The notes under the pieces: model-generated
Databases searched by the model: none
Told to the model about the DNA's origin: nothing
Seen by the model: the letters and a program-made list of their open reading frames with translations, nothing else
DNA from: Polymyxa betae
Lineage: Eukaryota > Endomyxa > Phytomyxea > Plasmodiophorida > Plasmodiophoridae
DNA: 64,000 bases
Direction of reading: 5' to 3'
Assembly (NCBI GenBank): GCA_003693705.1
Contig: RBZT01000423.1
Coordinates: forward strand, 62,001-126,000
Shown here: in pieces, positions 21,146-34,313 of the stretch
Layout: every line of letters starts with the position of its first letter
Position numbering within the stretch: position 1 is the first letter of the stretch
Translations under genes and position numbers: made by a program

Positions 21146-22212
21146 CGTTTTTTGTCATCATTAAAATCCAACCAAACATTGGATTGGAATCGACTAGTTG
21201 GTATCAACAGACGGTGCTGGATTCAAATTCCACAGAAGAAGATGAAAGTGAGAGCTTCTTAAATTTATATTACGAGCTCTTACTAACATCCGACCAGTTC
21301 AAGATTTCTATATGTTCTTAATAAGGCCAAATCAGCCAATTTTACATCACATTCAAGTCACCAATTCCTGGTCAGGTTATATATGTTCCGCTCACTGACC
21401 TCAGAACTATGAATATGAAAATCCAATGAAATCGTGGTGATTTGATATAATTGTGCGAATTTATGCTTTCAAGTGATTCCCATATCCATCGCTGTGAGTG
21501 TTGAGAAATGACATTGATGTTCAACAGTCAACCATTCGGCGTTAAAGCAAACGATCTGAACTGTCACATTTAGCATAAAAACCGAAACTATCGATTGGGC
21601 ATTGTACCAATACCCAATCGCACCCCATATTTCGTTTGCTAGCATTTTACAATTGCTTTCAATCGGAAGATCATCGTTCAAGCTAATTCGAAGAAAATTG
21701 CTTGAACACGAAATCGATACGATCCGGTTGCCCATCAACTATAATACAAACTGCAACATAATTGAAGACCACAAATCCAGTAGCTAAAAGTAGCGAAGTC
21801 AGGAGCTGGATAAGCATCAGTGCAGTTTAGACCAGTTCTTGTGGAAATAAGGCTTTTGCTGCTGCAAACAGCCAAATCCGGTTAAATCGAGCATATGGAA
21901 TATAATTTTACAGGCTTGCTCTCTGTAGTCTTTTTTCGTGTTTTTGCCCAGATTTTGTGTATCCAAATATCAAACAAATACACTTGAAAACGAGATTCTC
22001 CAATTTGCGAATGGGAAGTTAACGTGTTCCGACTTTGAGATTCTGCTCAATTTTGATCTATTAGTATTTTTATGTCGCTTTAATGGCCCCATCTTTCAAA
22101 TCTTACGCCATCACGAGCATTGTAATACAAAAAATCTTCAGGATAGCGCGATCGAAAAATATCCATCATATTAAGCGTTCCCAGGTCGATGTTGAACCTG
22201 GTGCTAATTTAA
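21146..22212. other. Gap with no supported gene
   Basis: The first 115 bases continue the last open frame of the pseudogene to a stop at 21262. The rest is AT-rich with scattered open frames of 60-90 codons on both strands, none with family resemblance or clear splice partners. Decayed coding sequence is possible but I cannot identify it. Confidence 0.35.
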
Positions 22213-23949
22213 ATGACAAGAATTGTCATCGTCATTGCAGCGTTATTGGCATCGCTATCAGATGCTGCCACCAAACGGTCGTTTTACTGCAATCCAGGCT
22301 CGACATGGACATACACCACAGTGGGTGTAAATGAAGTCGTCGAAGTTCGTAGCCACACTAGCACATCAAACATGTACTCTCAAAACATGAATTGCACCTT
22401 GGTTCTAGCAGCACCATCGACCAGCGAACATCTAACAATCAATTTAACTGCATTCAAGGTTGTATCGCCCGATTATGTGATGATCTACGATGGAGCAGAC
22501 CGATCCGTTCTTATCGAAAGATGGTCCGGGACCTATAATTCGTTGCAGCCTGGCTCCAACAGCTACACGACAAAGCTGACATCAACGATCACTATATATA
22601 TGTGGACAAATAACAACAAACAAGCGACAGGGTTTATAGGGGATGTTTATGTTTCACCGGGTTCCATCCCGATCACTGTTAGCAGCAGCCCTAGCACTAG
22701 CATCTCCTCTAAACCCTCTTCACTTTATATATCATCTCGTACTTCATCGCCGTCATCACAGGCGTCTCCAGCCGTGGTCCTGTATCCTTCATCGTCCTTG
22801 CCTCTCACGCACCCGGGATCATGGCAATCTTACCGAGTACCACTCACTTCGCCGATTTCTGACGGTACATAACCTCGAGTGAATCATTTTCAGCCAAATT
22901 TATTTCACTGTCAGGTTCGTCGTCAGATCCCACGTCCAGTCCATCTGAGATTTTTTCATTTCAACAATCGCAATCTGCAGCGCCAACTCCAGTTCTTTCA
23001 ATTTCGTCGCTGTCATCGCTGGTTTATCGAAGTTGGGTTTTATCTACAAGCTCAAGGTCGGTTCTTTCTTGGACGCAGATCGATTAGTCACTTTTATTGC
23101 AGGGCGACCCAGAATGATATTGTAATCAACTACTTAGTTGGATCACAAATCTCAGCACTTCAAATCTCAGTGCCTATTTCAATTTCATATGGGGATGCTG
23201 ATAGCAAGTGGATTCAAGGGGATTTCACTGTGTTTCGTTTGAGCCTTGCCTCGCTTTTATATTGCGATCCCGACAGAATCCAGAACGTGAATCTTTTACC
23301 ATTATCACGTTTACAATCAGAGTTGCAGCTACTTATCCTATCACCCCATGATGTATCCAAAGTTGCAGCTATGGATTTAGCAGTGCAATTCAACAACCAA
23401 ATTCAGAATCCAGACAGTGACCTGCGTCACGTTGAAGTGCTAAATCTAGCGCCAGATCCGCCGATCAACATTACACTGAAAGAGATTCTGGTGACGGTTT
23501 GCCCCAATTCAACCTATGCTGTGGAAGATTGCCCTACGACTGATGCGTTGGTATCGTCAACGACGAACTCAGCGATAATATTGCCTCCGGCTACATCCAT
23601 CACTCTCCTAGCACTATCATTCTGCGTAATTACTGCACTCATCGTTTATGTTCGAGCTCGTAAGGTAAAACAGTATCAGATGACCGACACCCAAACCCCC
23701 AAAGGAGGTGATGCTATAAATTATGATGACGCTCCTGTTCGATACACAACAGGAACAACTGGGCGACGTACGAAACTGTCATTTGCAGTACCAAGCAATA
23801 CAACACAATACCAAGTAAAAAGAGTGGCATATGATGAAATGCAAATGACGCTAGTATCTGACGAAGAAGAAGGACATAAGTATATAAAGAAACGGCAGGC
23901 ATCGTACCATTTTGGAGAAGCGGATGGCAATATATCTGCATTGGAGTGA
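22213..23949 (+). CDS. CUB-domain type I membrane protein
   Basis: Three exons. The first starts with a signal peptide (MTRIVIVIAALLASLSDAA). A CUB-like domain follows (residues about 30-140), with FYCNPGSTWTY, NCTLVLAAP, YVMIYDGADR and GFIGDVYV. Next comes a long Ser/Thr/Pro linker crossing the introns (donor at about 22864; second donor at about 23057 with acceptor TTGCAG). An extracellular domain of about 170 residues has N-glycosylation sequons (NITL, NSTY). One membrane helix (ITLLALSFCVITALIVYV) precedes a basic stop-transfer sequence and a tail of about 100 residues with tyrosines. It looks like a cell-surface receptor or adhesion protein with unknown ligand. The membrane-proximal domain is not a family I can name. 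Confidence 0.8.
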
Positions 23950-24102
23950 TTGGATACTTAATAGATCATCGCAATCAAGTGCTATCAGCTCTATTGACTT
24001 TTTTTAGCAAATAAAATTTGAAAATTACTTTCCGTCACGGACTCCGAGACCTCTGACAGCATCGATTTTGTGCAATTCCTGAGCAGAACTTTACAATTCA
24101 GC

Positions 24103-26565
24103 ATGATTCAAGTCAACATTACAACTTCTAAATCATTGAAAGAGAGTAAACCGACCATCTTTGGTGCGGCAGATGAACCCAAAAGTTATGTAACGAAACC
24201 AAAGAAACATTCACAGAGCATACAGAAGCCAGCCAAGAGAGCGAAATTGCTTCCAAGGATAAAACGTAACTGCATTCGATATAATCTACATTATCTCTGA
24301 AGTTCATTTCAGGAGCAGTTCCTCTGGAGACGAAATCGGATACGGAACTGGAAAAACGTCGCAACAAAGGAGATGCCTCCTCACTATTCGCTCGATCGTT
24401 TACATCGTTGGGCGTTCCTGAAAGAATGGCCCACCAGCTTCAATTGAAGTTTGAATTTGAGCAAGCCACATTGGTTCAAAGCCTGGCTATTCCGGAAATG
24501 ACTGCTGGTCGTGATGTTCTGGCACAATCGCAGACCGGTTCGGGTAAAACCCTCGGTATGCAATTAGTTACGTTTTCGCTTTTTATCTCAAGCAATCAGG
24601 ATTTGAGATATCCTTGGTTATCTCGATAGATTTATCGCTGCTTACTCACCTGATTTTACAGCTTTCCTTGTTCCGATTCTGTCCCGGTTAACAGATCCTG
24701 CACATGAAAGAGTTCAACGCGATATGGGCACACTGGCGATAATCCTATGCCCAACACGTGAGCTCTGTATTCAAACGCACAACGTTCTAAACAAGTTGGC
24801 ACAAAAGTTCCCATATATAGTCACTGGCATCGTGATGGGAGGTCAGAAACTCAAATCCGAAAAGGCGTCGCTTCGTAAAGGTACCCTGCAGGCGAGTTCA
24901 GACATCACTGTAGCTGATCCGCTATCAGGCATAACAATCTTGATTTGCACACCTGGGCGTTTAGTTGATCATATTCGAAACACGTCGTCATTCAAGTATT
25001 CGAACTGCGAGTTCCTGGTATTGGATGAAGCCGATCGATTGTTGGATATGGGATTCGAGGCCGATCTCAACAGCATCGCAGAAGCTCTTGTCTCAAAGCA
25101 CAGACGATCTGACAGGATTCAATGCGCTTTGCTGTCAGCTACGTTAGATAAACGTGTCAACAAGCTCGGCTCTATCTTTCTCAAGAATCCCACTGTTATT
25201 GATTGCAGTTCACTATTACGTGATACCAACAATCCAGGTGCGCTTTCAGACCGCTGATTCTATACCTGTTAATGAAATATCGCTGCAGAGCCTGCCACCA
25301 TTGCCTATGATATTCCAAAAGGGCTTTGCCAGGGTTATGTCGCCGTACCTGAACGATTACGTTTGGTGGCACTTGCATCATTTCTACGCTGGAAAATCGC
25401 CTCGTACTCTGGCGGAGGTATGCCTAATCGAATTGATTGCTCTGTCCGGATTGTGATTGTTGTTATTTAGAGGATTTTAAAGCGATCGTGTTCGTGTCAA
25501 CTTGCGACCAGGTCGAATTCTATCATCGGCTGTTTAATAGCGTTTGCTGGCCTCCACAGCCATATCAACAGCAGCTGAATGATGATGACAAAGAACTTGT
25601 TGTTGATGATCTGTACGACAACGACACATTACATGATCCTATCATACCATCACCCTTATTTAAACTGCACGGGAACATGCTGCCTAGCGAGCGGACCAAA
25701 GGTCGGATATCTCCAATCCCAACATTCTTGATATTGATTCGCCCTGTTTGTAGTGTTTCAAAAATTCTCGAAAGCGCAGGGTGGCATCATGATCTGTACA
25801 GATGTAGCAGCTCGAGGCCTGGACTTACCATCACTCGATTGGATCATTCAGTTTAATCCACCGACTGAGATCACCGATTACATCCATCGCGTCGGTAGAA
25901 CCGCTCGACTCGGTTCGGTTCTTAATGATTCTCGATTAAATTCTGCTGATATCGTGTTCAGGTCGTCGTGGGCGAGCATTAATCATTTTATCCCAAATGG
26001 AGAGTGATTTTATCTCAGTCCTTGGAAAGCATGGCTTACAGAATATCGAACCGATGAACTCGATGAGCTTGCTAGACACTTTGAGAACCGAAAAATTCCC
26101 GGATGATAAGCCTGGTATTGAATTCTGTAATTATTCTTCCATGTCAAAATCCATTAGCCGAGCTGTTGATGTCGATATGGATTTGAAGACTTTGGCATCG
26201 CGGGCGTTTATCAGCTACACCCGTTCATATGCTACATATCCACGATCTTTACGAAATGTCTTTTCCGTTCAGAAACTGCATTTAGGTCGGTTTGTTTTCG
26301 CGCTTGCACGTGTTAGAGTTACTGAGTTAGTCTGTTAGGTCATGTTGCATCAAGCTTCGGGTTAAAACAGCCTCCGACAACCATTGTTAACCAACAGCGG
26401 TCGAAGAAGCGACCTAACGATGGCAATGATGATGATGCATCAGATTCTGATCTTGAGCTCGATAAATTCTCGAAATCGTCCGTAGAAAAGAAGAATCGGG
26501 CCAAGTACTTGCAGAAAAAGCCGAAAAGGCAGAAACATAATCCTATTGCAGAGTTTGCAACATAA
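24103..26565 (+). CDS. DEAD-box RNA helicase, DDX31/Dbp7 type
   Basis: Multi-exon. Motifs in order: [11 protein letters not shown], Ia [24 protein letters not shown], Ib [84 protein letters not shown], the long insert before motif [23 protein letters not shown] and [13 protein letters not shown] are the Dbp7/DDX31 pattern. An intron of about 60 nt after 25235 removes an apparent frame break. The basic N-terminus ([14 protein letters not shown]) and C-terminus ([18 protein letters not shown]) suit a nucleolar protein. The family works in 60S ribosomal subunit assembly. All ATPase and helicase motifs are intact. Confidence 0.93.
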
Positions 26566-26614
26566 CTATTAAAAAAGTGTCATCGGCCCTGCAAAATGTT
26601 AGTTGTAGCAAGAC

Positions 26615-29600
26615 TTAAGTCGTATTTATATCAGACAGATGATGACGTATTGTCTCCAAGCGTGGCAATAAAACGCAGAGCTCACGCGAGGACTGACTTC
26701 TAGTTAACAAGTGATCCAAATTTTTGAAACATTCCTCTATGTACATATTTGCAGAGCATCTTGCTTCTGTTGTGGAGATCAGCAAACTCAAATGCGATGA
26801 AAATAGAAGAAAATTACCGGTCCAGGCGTCTCGTATGACCAATTCAAGCTCGTTGGAATCGCGAGCGTGTTTCGCACGATTCAGTAAAGATGACATCTCA
26901 GGATTAGGCGACGGTAGAGAGAAGCGATGTCCTGATTCAGCAGCATAGAGTATCAGCATCTGAACAACAGAATTTCTGCGATTACAATCTAGGAAAATGG
27001 ATTATGCAATTGTAAAGAAACGACAAACAGATTTACATTGTGCCGCCAAATCTAAAACTGTATGCTGTTCTTCACGTTTGCAGGCGGTAATGAGCGAAAC
27101 AGTTGCCATGCAAATAAGTTTCTGAGAGCGCAAGCTTTGCAAAATCTACGAAACAACAATATTGGATTTCATGTGTATAATAATAATATTGTGAATTACC
27201 GAAGATAGCTGATTTGAAGGAACCAATATAGCCATCGCTGCTATGCATTTAGAAATGGTGGATAGCAGACGAGAAGACAAAATGGGATGCTTCAACCTCG
27301 CTTGAATACCGTTGACGATCGTCGAGCGAAACGCATTATCGCATAAGGTGTCAACAACCGGCTTTGATTGTAGAACGAAATAAAGCCCCTCAAAAGCCAA
27401 AAGCTGAATGTGCATTTCAGAGCAAAAATTGCATAACCAATTAGAGTACCAGATCAGGAGTCTTGGCATTCGGCAAAGACGTAATGCGACTGAAAAAATT
27501 CAGTATTTGGCGGGCAAAACCGCAACGAGAACGGTCATCGGGAAATGCATCCAGTGACAAAAAACGCAATAGATAGGAATGAGCATAGCATATCGAAGAG
27601 GAATTTGTTCCTGTAGCGGTAAGTTCTACAACTGCCAATGACAGAAAAAGATGAGACCTGGTGCCAGTTTATGATCCAGAACGGGTTGAAACATGGCTTT
27701 CAAGAATTGTAAGAAAGGTCCCTAATAAACTGAGGATGGTAGCAGACGATTTAGCCGATGCATACTGGGTCGGGCATGGAACGGAAGACTGCAATGACGA
27801 CATCACAAAGCCGAACTTGATAAAACGTTAACTCAGTACTGCGATTAAACAGCTCTTCAGACTAAAAGAATCTTGAACCAGGACTGATGTGATCGTATCA
27901 CCACTACCGTTTTTTGCAGCTGATCCAACAGTGCCGAGCGTGTCGAAGCAGATGAAAAGCAGATATATCTCACTCTACCTAAATCTAAAACATTGAAAGA
28001 AAGAGGAACCAGGCAAAACTTACATGAGATGACGGCAGATTCGAAAGGTGAACACATTTTCATTAAACACATTCCGGAAGACTTCACCTGTCCATGGTTC
28101 AGTTTGAACCGGGCTGGAGCAGCGCTGCAGACTCACGAATAGATTCAGATTTGTTTGACATACAGCGAGAGATAACGGAGATAAAAAAATTGTATATATC
28201 ATCGGTCAGATGCTGAAAAGCTTGGCAAAGCAACGTGAAACACTAGCCGCGAAGAAATTTAAATTTGTTATGACTGCACGAGCAGGAAATACCTCAGGCA
28301 GACCAGACAGTGGGCATCCCTATAACCAGACTTCAGCGGAAAGAATAGGGATTGTATCATGTCACCTTTTGCATCAGTGTAACAGACATTATGATCAGCC
28401 TAAAGCTTTTCAGAAAGGAAACGGCGATTGGATACCTCAGACCGATAAAACCGATTCTTCTCTGGCAATTGAGCGAAAGAAAAACTGCAATGATCAGCGA
28501 TGTCAGCCAGGATCTCAAGTAGTTTGAAGATCAGGGTTAGGCTGAACTGGGACTGCAAAACTGCCACTGAAATTGGTTCGAAAATCAAGGAAAGTTTCGA
28601 TTGAATCCTTTCAAAGATATTATCAGCACATTAGATGCAACTGGAGCTTGCATTACAATTTACAAGAATCGTGAGATTGAGAGCCAGTACTGGATTGCAG
28701 GCTTAGGCGAAGCTGATTGGCAAGAAATGCCATCACCTTTATGGATCGGGTATTGCAATGCGGTTGCTGGTTCAGTATCTTGTCTAATAAGTACGAAATT
28801 ATAGAGCCACAGCCAAACAAAGTATTTGTGCTTAGTCCTGTAACAGAACGTTAATCATGGGATTGAAACCCTAGATACGATAACAGTTTCTAGCCAATAT
28901 ACCTTGCCAGACAAAACGCAAAAGCGGGTCGTCATTCCGGTCCAAGGCGTCATCGGAAAGACGACATAGTGAATTACAAACACTGATATTAACATCATGT
29001 TGTAAGGTAGATGAGTTTAACTCTTTCAGTATCAAAGCGACACCTTGAAACACAGCGTTCAACTCGGATTTACTTCCTGATAACATCGACCTCAATGGAA
29101 GTAAACGCAATTGAATCGTTAGCAGAGACCTTGTAGAGCCTGTTGCCTAGCAATTTTAACGACCGTTTGCAGACAGTCGACAATGGCGGAAACAGAATCA
29201 GCTCTAAGATCTGAAGATAGACGACGGATCCAACGAGTAATAGCAATGACCATTAAGGGTCCAGGCGCCGTTTGGCATAAGCTCATGAGCTGCTCTACAG
29301 AAACGTCTATTCTCTGAGTCATAAATCGTTATCAATATATTTTGAAGTTAAAGTACTGGAATCGTCCACATATATCATCAGCGTTATAAGCAAAGAAGTC
29401 GCAGATGTCGACTGTTCAAGCTGAAACTCAGCTAGGTGGTGACGAATTCGGCCTTCGGCGTCTGGATCTTGCAGAGATACTGCATAGGTCGCTGGCGAGG
29501 GCCAGGCCGGCATAAGATCTGTCTGTCGTCGTGCGAAAGTGAATACATCATCTGCCCAAGCTTGCATTAGATGAAAATATTGAATGACGTCAAATGTGGG

Positions 29601-29642
29601 GTAATGGGGCTCCCCATGACACGTGAAGGCTGCGCATTCCAC
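26615..29642 (-). CDS. Large multi-exon helical-repeat protein, unidentified
   Basis: Minus-strand coding blocks run from about 29642 to 26615. They are rich in Leu-Ile-Ala helices, for example LMVIAITRWIRRLSSDL (29.2 kb), ILADIADHCSFSFAQL (28.5 kb), HLTDDIYNFFISVISRC (28.2 kb), YAHSYLLRFLSLDAFPDD (27.6 kb) and LLAFEGLYFVLQSKPVVDTL (27.4 kb). The first block contains RIRHHLAEFQLEQSTSATSL, which resembles the N-terminal helix of importin-beta/exportin family proteins; that is a resemblance only. Introns of about 50-100 nt connect several blocks in phase, but I could not settle every junction. A nuclear transport receptor or another HEAT-repeat scaffold are the main options. Its start faces the Pol5 gene, about 260 bases away. 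Confidence 0.5.
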
Positions 29643-29905
29643 AGGGACAATTTACGATACTATGGTAGCGTAAGAGGATCCACACCCCATGAGTCATCAT
29701 TGATAATTAGCAATAAACTACCGGTAGTCTTCTTAAGCAAGGTTGTCGTCGGGGCTTGAGAACGATTCTTTCCTGGATAAAAATGCAACAAAAAGAAAGC
29801 ACTAAAACAAAAGAAAAGTCCAAAAAAAATTTCAAGTACTGATTGAAGTCCGTCGCGGAGTCCGATTGGGGAATCAGTCGAATTTCCTGAAAATCTCACC
29901 AAACG

Positions 29906-32900
29906 ATGAAAGTATCAGGTGAAGATATGGATATCTATTGTGATCTGGGCTCAGCCTCAGTTGATATACGACGTAATGCGACAGTCGCATTAATTGATAA
30001 GTTGGGTGCTAAACACATCTCACATGAATACGTCCTGAAGCGGCTATGTCGTGGGTTGTGCTCCTCGGCGGCCTGCGCCCGTCAGGGATTCGCCTCGGCA
30101 CTCACCGCTTTACTTCTTCAAACTGATGTCATCTCTAATGATGAGCTGGCGGCCGCCATCAAGCAGTATCTATTCTTGCCCGAACAAGCTTCCAGACAAG
30201 ATAAGAAGGATCTTCTGATGGGTAAGAATATCAAGATGGTTGAAGGAAGGGTCGTCCCATGATATTATATGTAGGTCGATGTTTTGCATTGTTAGTGCTA
30301 TGCCGTTCGAAGCGCCTTCACGCACTGTCAACCAGCGAAATCGTCGAGAATGTTAAACTGCTTTCTACTAAGACCCCAGAATGGGCATCGGAGCTTGTTC
30401 AACAGACAATTTTGAATATCGCCCAGCAAAACAACGACGAAGCCGTGACGGAACAGATTTCGAATTTTGCCAAGGTCGCACCATTGCTGGACTCTTTTGC
30501 ATTAGGTTTGAACCTGAAAACTGTTGGAATCGAAAGAGACCCGATCAAGATCCTTGATGCATTGAGATTGTCATTACCGCATGTCCATTGTTCGCTACAA
30601 TACTGGATCCAGTCTATGACTCTGGACGAAGTCGATTCTCTATGGCGTGATCATATTGAGGCATACTGTTTCTCTGATGAGACCACCGTCAAACACAAAC
30701 TCTTAGGCTTGGTTATAATCGTACGTTTGTCGTTGTATGTTTGCTGACGGGTCACGATATTCAGTTATCTCAGGAGTGTTTGTTGAACTCGGTTGCTGAG
30801 AAAGATTCGTTGAATCGTTTGACTGGTATCATCTTTTCGTCTTCGTCTCTCAACGTCATATCCACTAGTGCTTCTTTCAAAAAACACTCGCTGCATGACA
30901 TCGCCAGTAATTTGTTTGTATGCTTTATGTCGTTGAGATAATGACGTGCTGTTACAGTTCGGATATTGGATAAACTTGCATTCACGGTTAAGCTATATCC
31001 AGAAGTAATCGTTTCGTTACCAAGTTGTTCGCTTTCGTTTCTCATACTGTACTAGTTAATGTTACCAGTCGTCCGACGACTCGGTGTTACATTCGATCTA
31101 AAATCGCGAACCAAAACTGTTGCCGACTGCTTCCAAGTTGTATCGCCATCCATGATGCAAGAATTTATTCGCGAGGTATCGCGTTTTAGAGAGCTGCTGT
31201 ATGTTGCAATACTGAATGCGTGCTGCTTCCAGGTTGATGAGTCCCATATCAAAAACACTCAAATGAACAAAGAAGATCGCATTCGTTCCATCGATCTCGT
31301 GTTTCTTATATTACGAAAGCAGAAGTATTGCCGCATTCATTGTCCTGCGACTTGTTTGAGCGTTTCACAGAACTGGCGACGAATCCAAACCCATCATTGA
31401 GCAAATTCTCTCATTCTTCGTTCAGAAGGCCTTTTCTGAAACGAGTATCATATCTGAGACATGTCGCGCTCGTCTCATCTCCTCTTTGGCGTCTTTAATG
31501 CACGTAAGTAAATCCAACTAACATCTCCCTGACCTCAGACTTGAATTTAGACCGGTCCTGATTTCACTTTCTATGTGATGAATCAGTGGCGCCACCTCTC
31601 TGGTAAAGGCTCTGAGCTTGTATCGCCTTGGTCGGATTCCCTTGATAAAGCGTGGCGTCTATTGGACAAAGCTTTCAAGAAAGGGGAATCCATTGCGGTT
31701 TTTACAGCGCTTCGCTTGCTAATCAGTGCTCTTGGTATCATTATTTTTTCCGCTTTCTAGTCTCTCTCCTAAAACATGGGTTTTTAGCTCTTTTTTCCCT
31801 GTCAAACCATGTCGCTGCTGAGCCGTTACTGGCTGACGCCATTGAATGTTTGAACAAGTATAAAACCAGCCTGAAACCGAAGAAGAAGCTTGATAAGCAA
31901 TTCGGGAATGTTTTACTGGATATTATGACTGCTATGTGCTCGCAATCTTGCCTTTTTTTACGCGAGGTGGCTCTTTCAGTGTTCCGGTCATGCTCACAGT
32001 TTGTCGAACCTGATGCGCTTCTCTCTATGACTGGGCAGCTTATGCCTAACGATAATCAAGCAGTTGAGGAGTCCAATGATGAGGGCGATGATGACAGCGA
32101 AGAAGACGGTTATTCTATTTGAACATGGCTGTCATCGCCGTATTAACTCTACATTTAGAATCAGAAGATGATGACGACGACAATGATGACGACCATGATC
32201 ATCATCCAGCGAACAATGCTGAGGAAATTGAAAGCGCGTCAGAGGCAGTAGAATGCGGACCAGAGGGCTCTGATGAAACTGACAACGATGGATCTGAATA
32301 TGACGATGAAGAGCGGTATGATGCTGCTCTGGTCAACTATATCAAAATGCGCCAACAAGCGAAGGCAGACAAAACGGCCCTAAAGGTATGATATGTTTTA
32401 TAATTGCTCTCGCTTTTGGATTAAGCTTCACCAGATCGAGAAAACTCATTTCAAGATCCGCCTTGTGGACCTTCTTGAGCAATTCGTTAGAGCGAATCCT
32501 ACTTCTGAGCATTTGCTGGATTTGGTGGTTCCTTTACTGCAAGCACTCAAGGCGAATGAGGCAATCAGCCATTGTCGACCCCTGTCACAAAAGATTGCTG
32601 GTTTGTTATCGAAACGGGTCCGTTGTCATTTAATTGCTCAAAATCCTCAATTTGAGCGTTAAATAGATTTTCAACTGCATCTTTCCAACTTGCCCACAGA
32701 AGTCCCTTAAGCTCCTTAAACTCTGTATCAACGAAGCTTTAGTGGCTGGCTCAGCATCAAAGCTACCCTGCTTCCGTCAAGCCGTATTACTGTATAGGTG
32801 ATGTTATAGCGAAATTCTCATTTGTTTTTCAGATTTACTTTGCTTCTCGACTATACCTTGTTAGCGCAAAAGAATTATCATCTTCAGACTCTATTGTTGA

Positions 32901-33575
32901 ATCATATGCCCCTTTGATTGAAGCGTGTTTCCAGAAGAAGAATGGATTTATAAACATCCAGTTCCTGCAATTCATTTTAGAACGTAAGAACTAGCCCGTT
33001 ATTCAAACTAATCGAGTCACCGTCCTCTAGGCAATGCTACAATTGCGATCACACTTTTGCCTCTTCTTGTCAAGAACACGACAACGTCAGCCAATGAGTT
33101 CCTTCGATGTGAAGGATACTCTTTATTGTCTTTTGTCTTACGCAAGCATTGCAAAGAAGAGTGCCTATCGACCACTCTTTCGAAACACTCTGAATGCGTC
33201 CAACAATGTTTATGTAATGTGGTTATTGAATAAGATATTCATTTTTCACCGTGTTTATAGTGTCTGCATTGAATTGTAATTCGGATAAGACTAACCGCAT
33301 TCGCTGTGCTTTTGATTTTGCCGCCTCGCTGCTTCGATTGTCAAGGCAACTTTCAATCGACATCGTCACAGAAGATGTCGGCTTGTCTCTTGCATCGCTT
33401 CCTGAAAGTAATGCCCACCTTCTCTTTCGTGTTGTAAATTTAATGGACTACGACAGGGCACCCTCAACAGTTCCAGCGTTTGCGTTCGACATTGGAACAA
33501 TTCCTGCCGACTCATACAGAAAAGATGCCGTCCAGCAGCAAACCAAAGCCCAAGCGACACAGAACGAAAGCGTAA
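29906..33575 (+). CDS. Pol5/MYBBP1A family nucleolar protein
   Basis: The first exon (ATG 29906) reads DIRRNATVALIDKLG then YVLKRLCRGLCSSAACARQG, the DNA polymerase phi/MYBBP1A start. The intron after 30222 joins to MGRCFALLVLCRSKR. Helical repeats continue through many exons. An acidic block (31.99-32.31 kb, SEDDDDDNDDDHDHH) precedes YDAALVNYIKMRQQAKADKT and HFKIRLVDLLEQFV, which is the conserved Pol5 segment after the acidic region. The last intron (about 33436-33471) leads to FQRLRSTLEQFLPTH and a basic end, KPKPKRHRTKA, giving a stop at 33573-33575. The family acts in rRNA transcription and 60S assembly in the nucleolus; despite its name it is not a DNA polymerase. Confidence 0.88.
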
Positions 33576-33723
33576 TTTGTGTTTAATTCTAATAATATGG
33601 CTTCATTGTTTGAGTATACATCTTCAGAAACTGAAATCGCAGAATATAGTGACTTGAATTATATATCTGCACGTGTAGATTTCAATTTGGCAAACTTGAT
33701 AGATTTGAATTTAATTGTTGAAG

Positions 33724-34313
33724 TTAAGACGTCCTCGCCGATCTTCGCTTCGACCCGGATTTTGGAGTGTCATTATTAGAAGATCTGTTTGGTGTTTGAG
33801 CTGCAGCATGGTTGTCGCCAGCCTGCCTGCGGCTGCTGTCTTCGTCATCGATTGCTGTAGCAATAACTGCAACGGGGCCAGCACTCCCAGCAGCTGCTTC
33901 AACAAGAGCCGGTACTGCTGATAATGGCACCTTTTTTGCTTTAGTTTTGGTAGGTGGTATATTTGGATATGTATGCAGCAGTGAAGGTTGACCAGCTCGA
34001 TGCCTGGCCCGCTCCAATACTCTCCATTTGTCTTTTAAATCGACATTGGTACGAGAAGATAGAACTGGCCCATATGTAGCATCACGTAGAATGGTGGCCC
34101 ACTGTCCTAGACCGTATTCACTAACAGCTTCAAGCAGTGCTTTAGTCTCAAGCTCCGACCAAGGAGACCAGACATGACCTGAGTCAAGATCAGCTCAAGT
34201 AGACATGCCCTAACCTGATGCAATACCTGGCCGCATCCTGGTTAATGATTCCACAATGGGTCGGCCAGGCGTACGCTTGGAAATGCCAGAAGTGGTAGGA
34301 TCGCTTTCCAGGA
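33724..34313 (-). CDS. Telobox Myb-domain protein (TRF/Tbf1-like), 5' end unresolved
   Basis: An intron at 34179-34214 (36 nt) joins an upstream block (GISKRTPGRPIVESLTRM) to a Myb/SANT domain. That domain reads WSPWSELETKALLEAVSEYG, then GQWATILRDA, LSSRTNVDLKDKWRVLERA. VDLKDKWR is the telobox signature of telomeric duplex-binding proteins such as TRF1/2, Taz1 and Tbf1. The tail is Ala/Ser-rich, basic at its end, and contains KTKAKKVP. No Met precedes the domain in this exon, and a TGA lies just upstream, so at least one more 5' exon is needed; the exon probably starts at an acceptor near 34314. An open block at 34570-34785 is a candidate. Confidence 0.72.
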
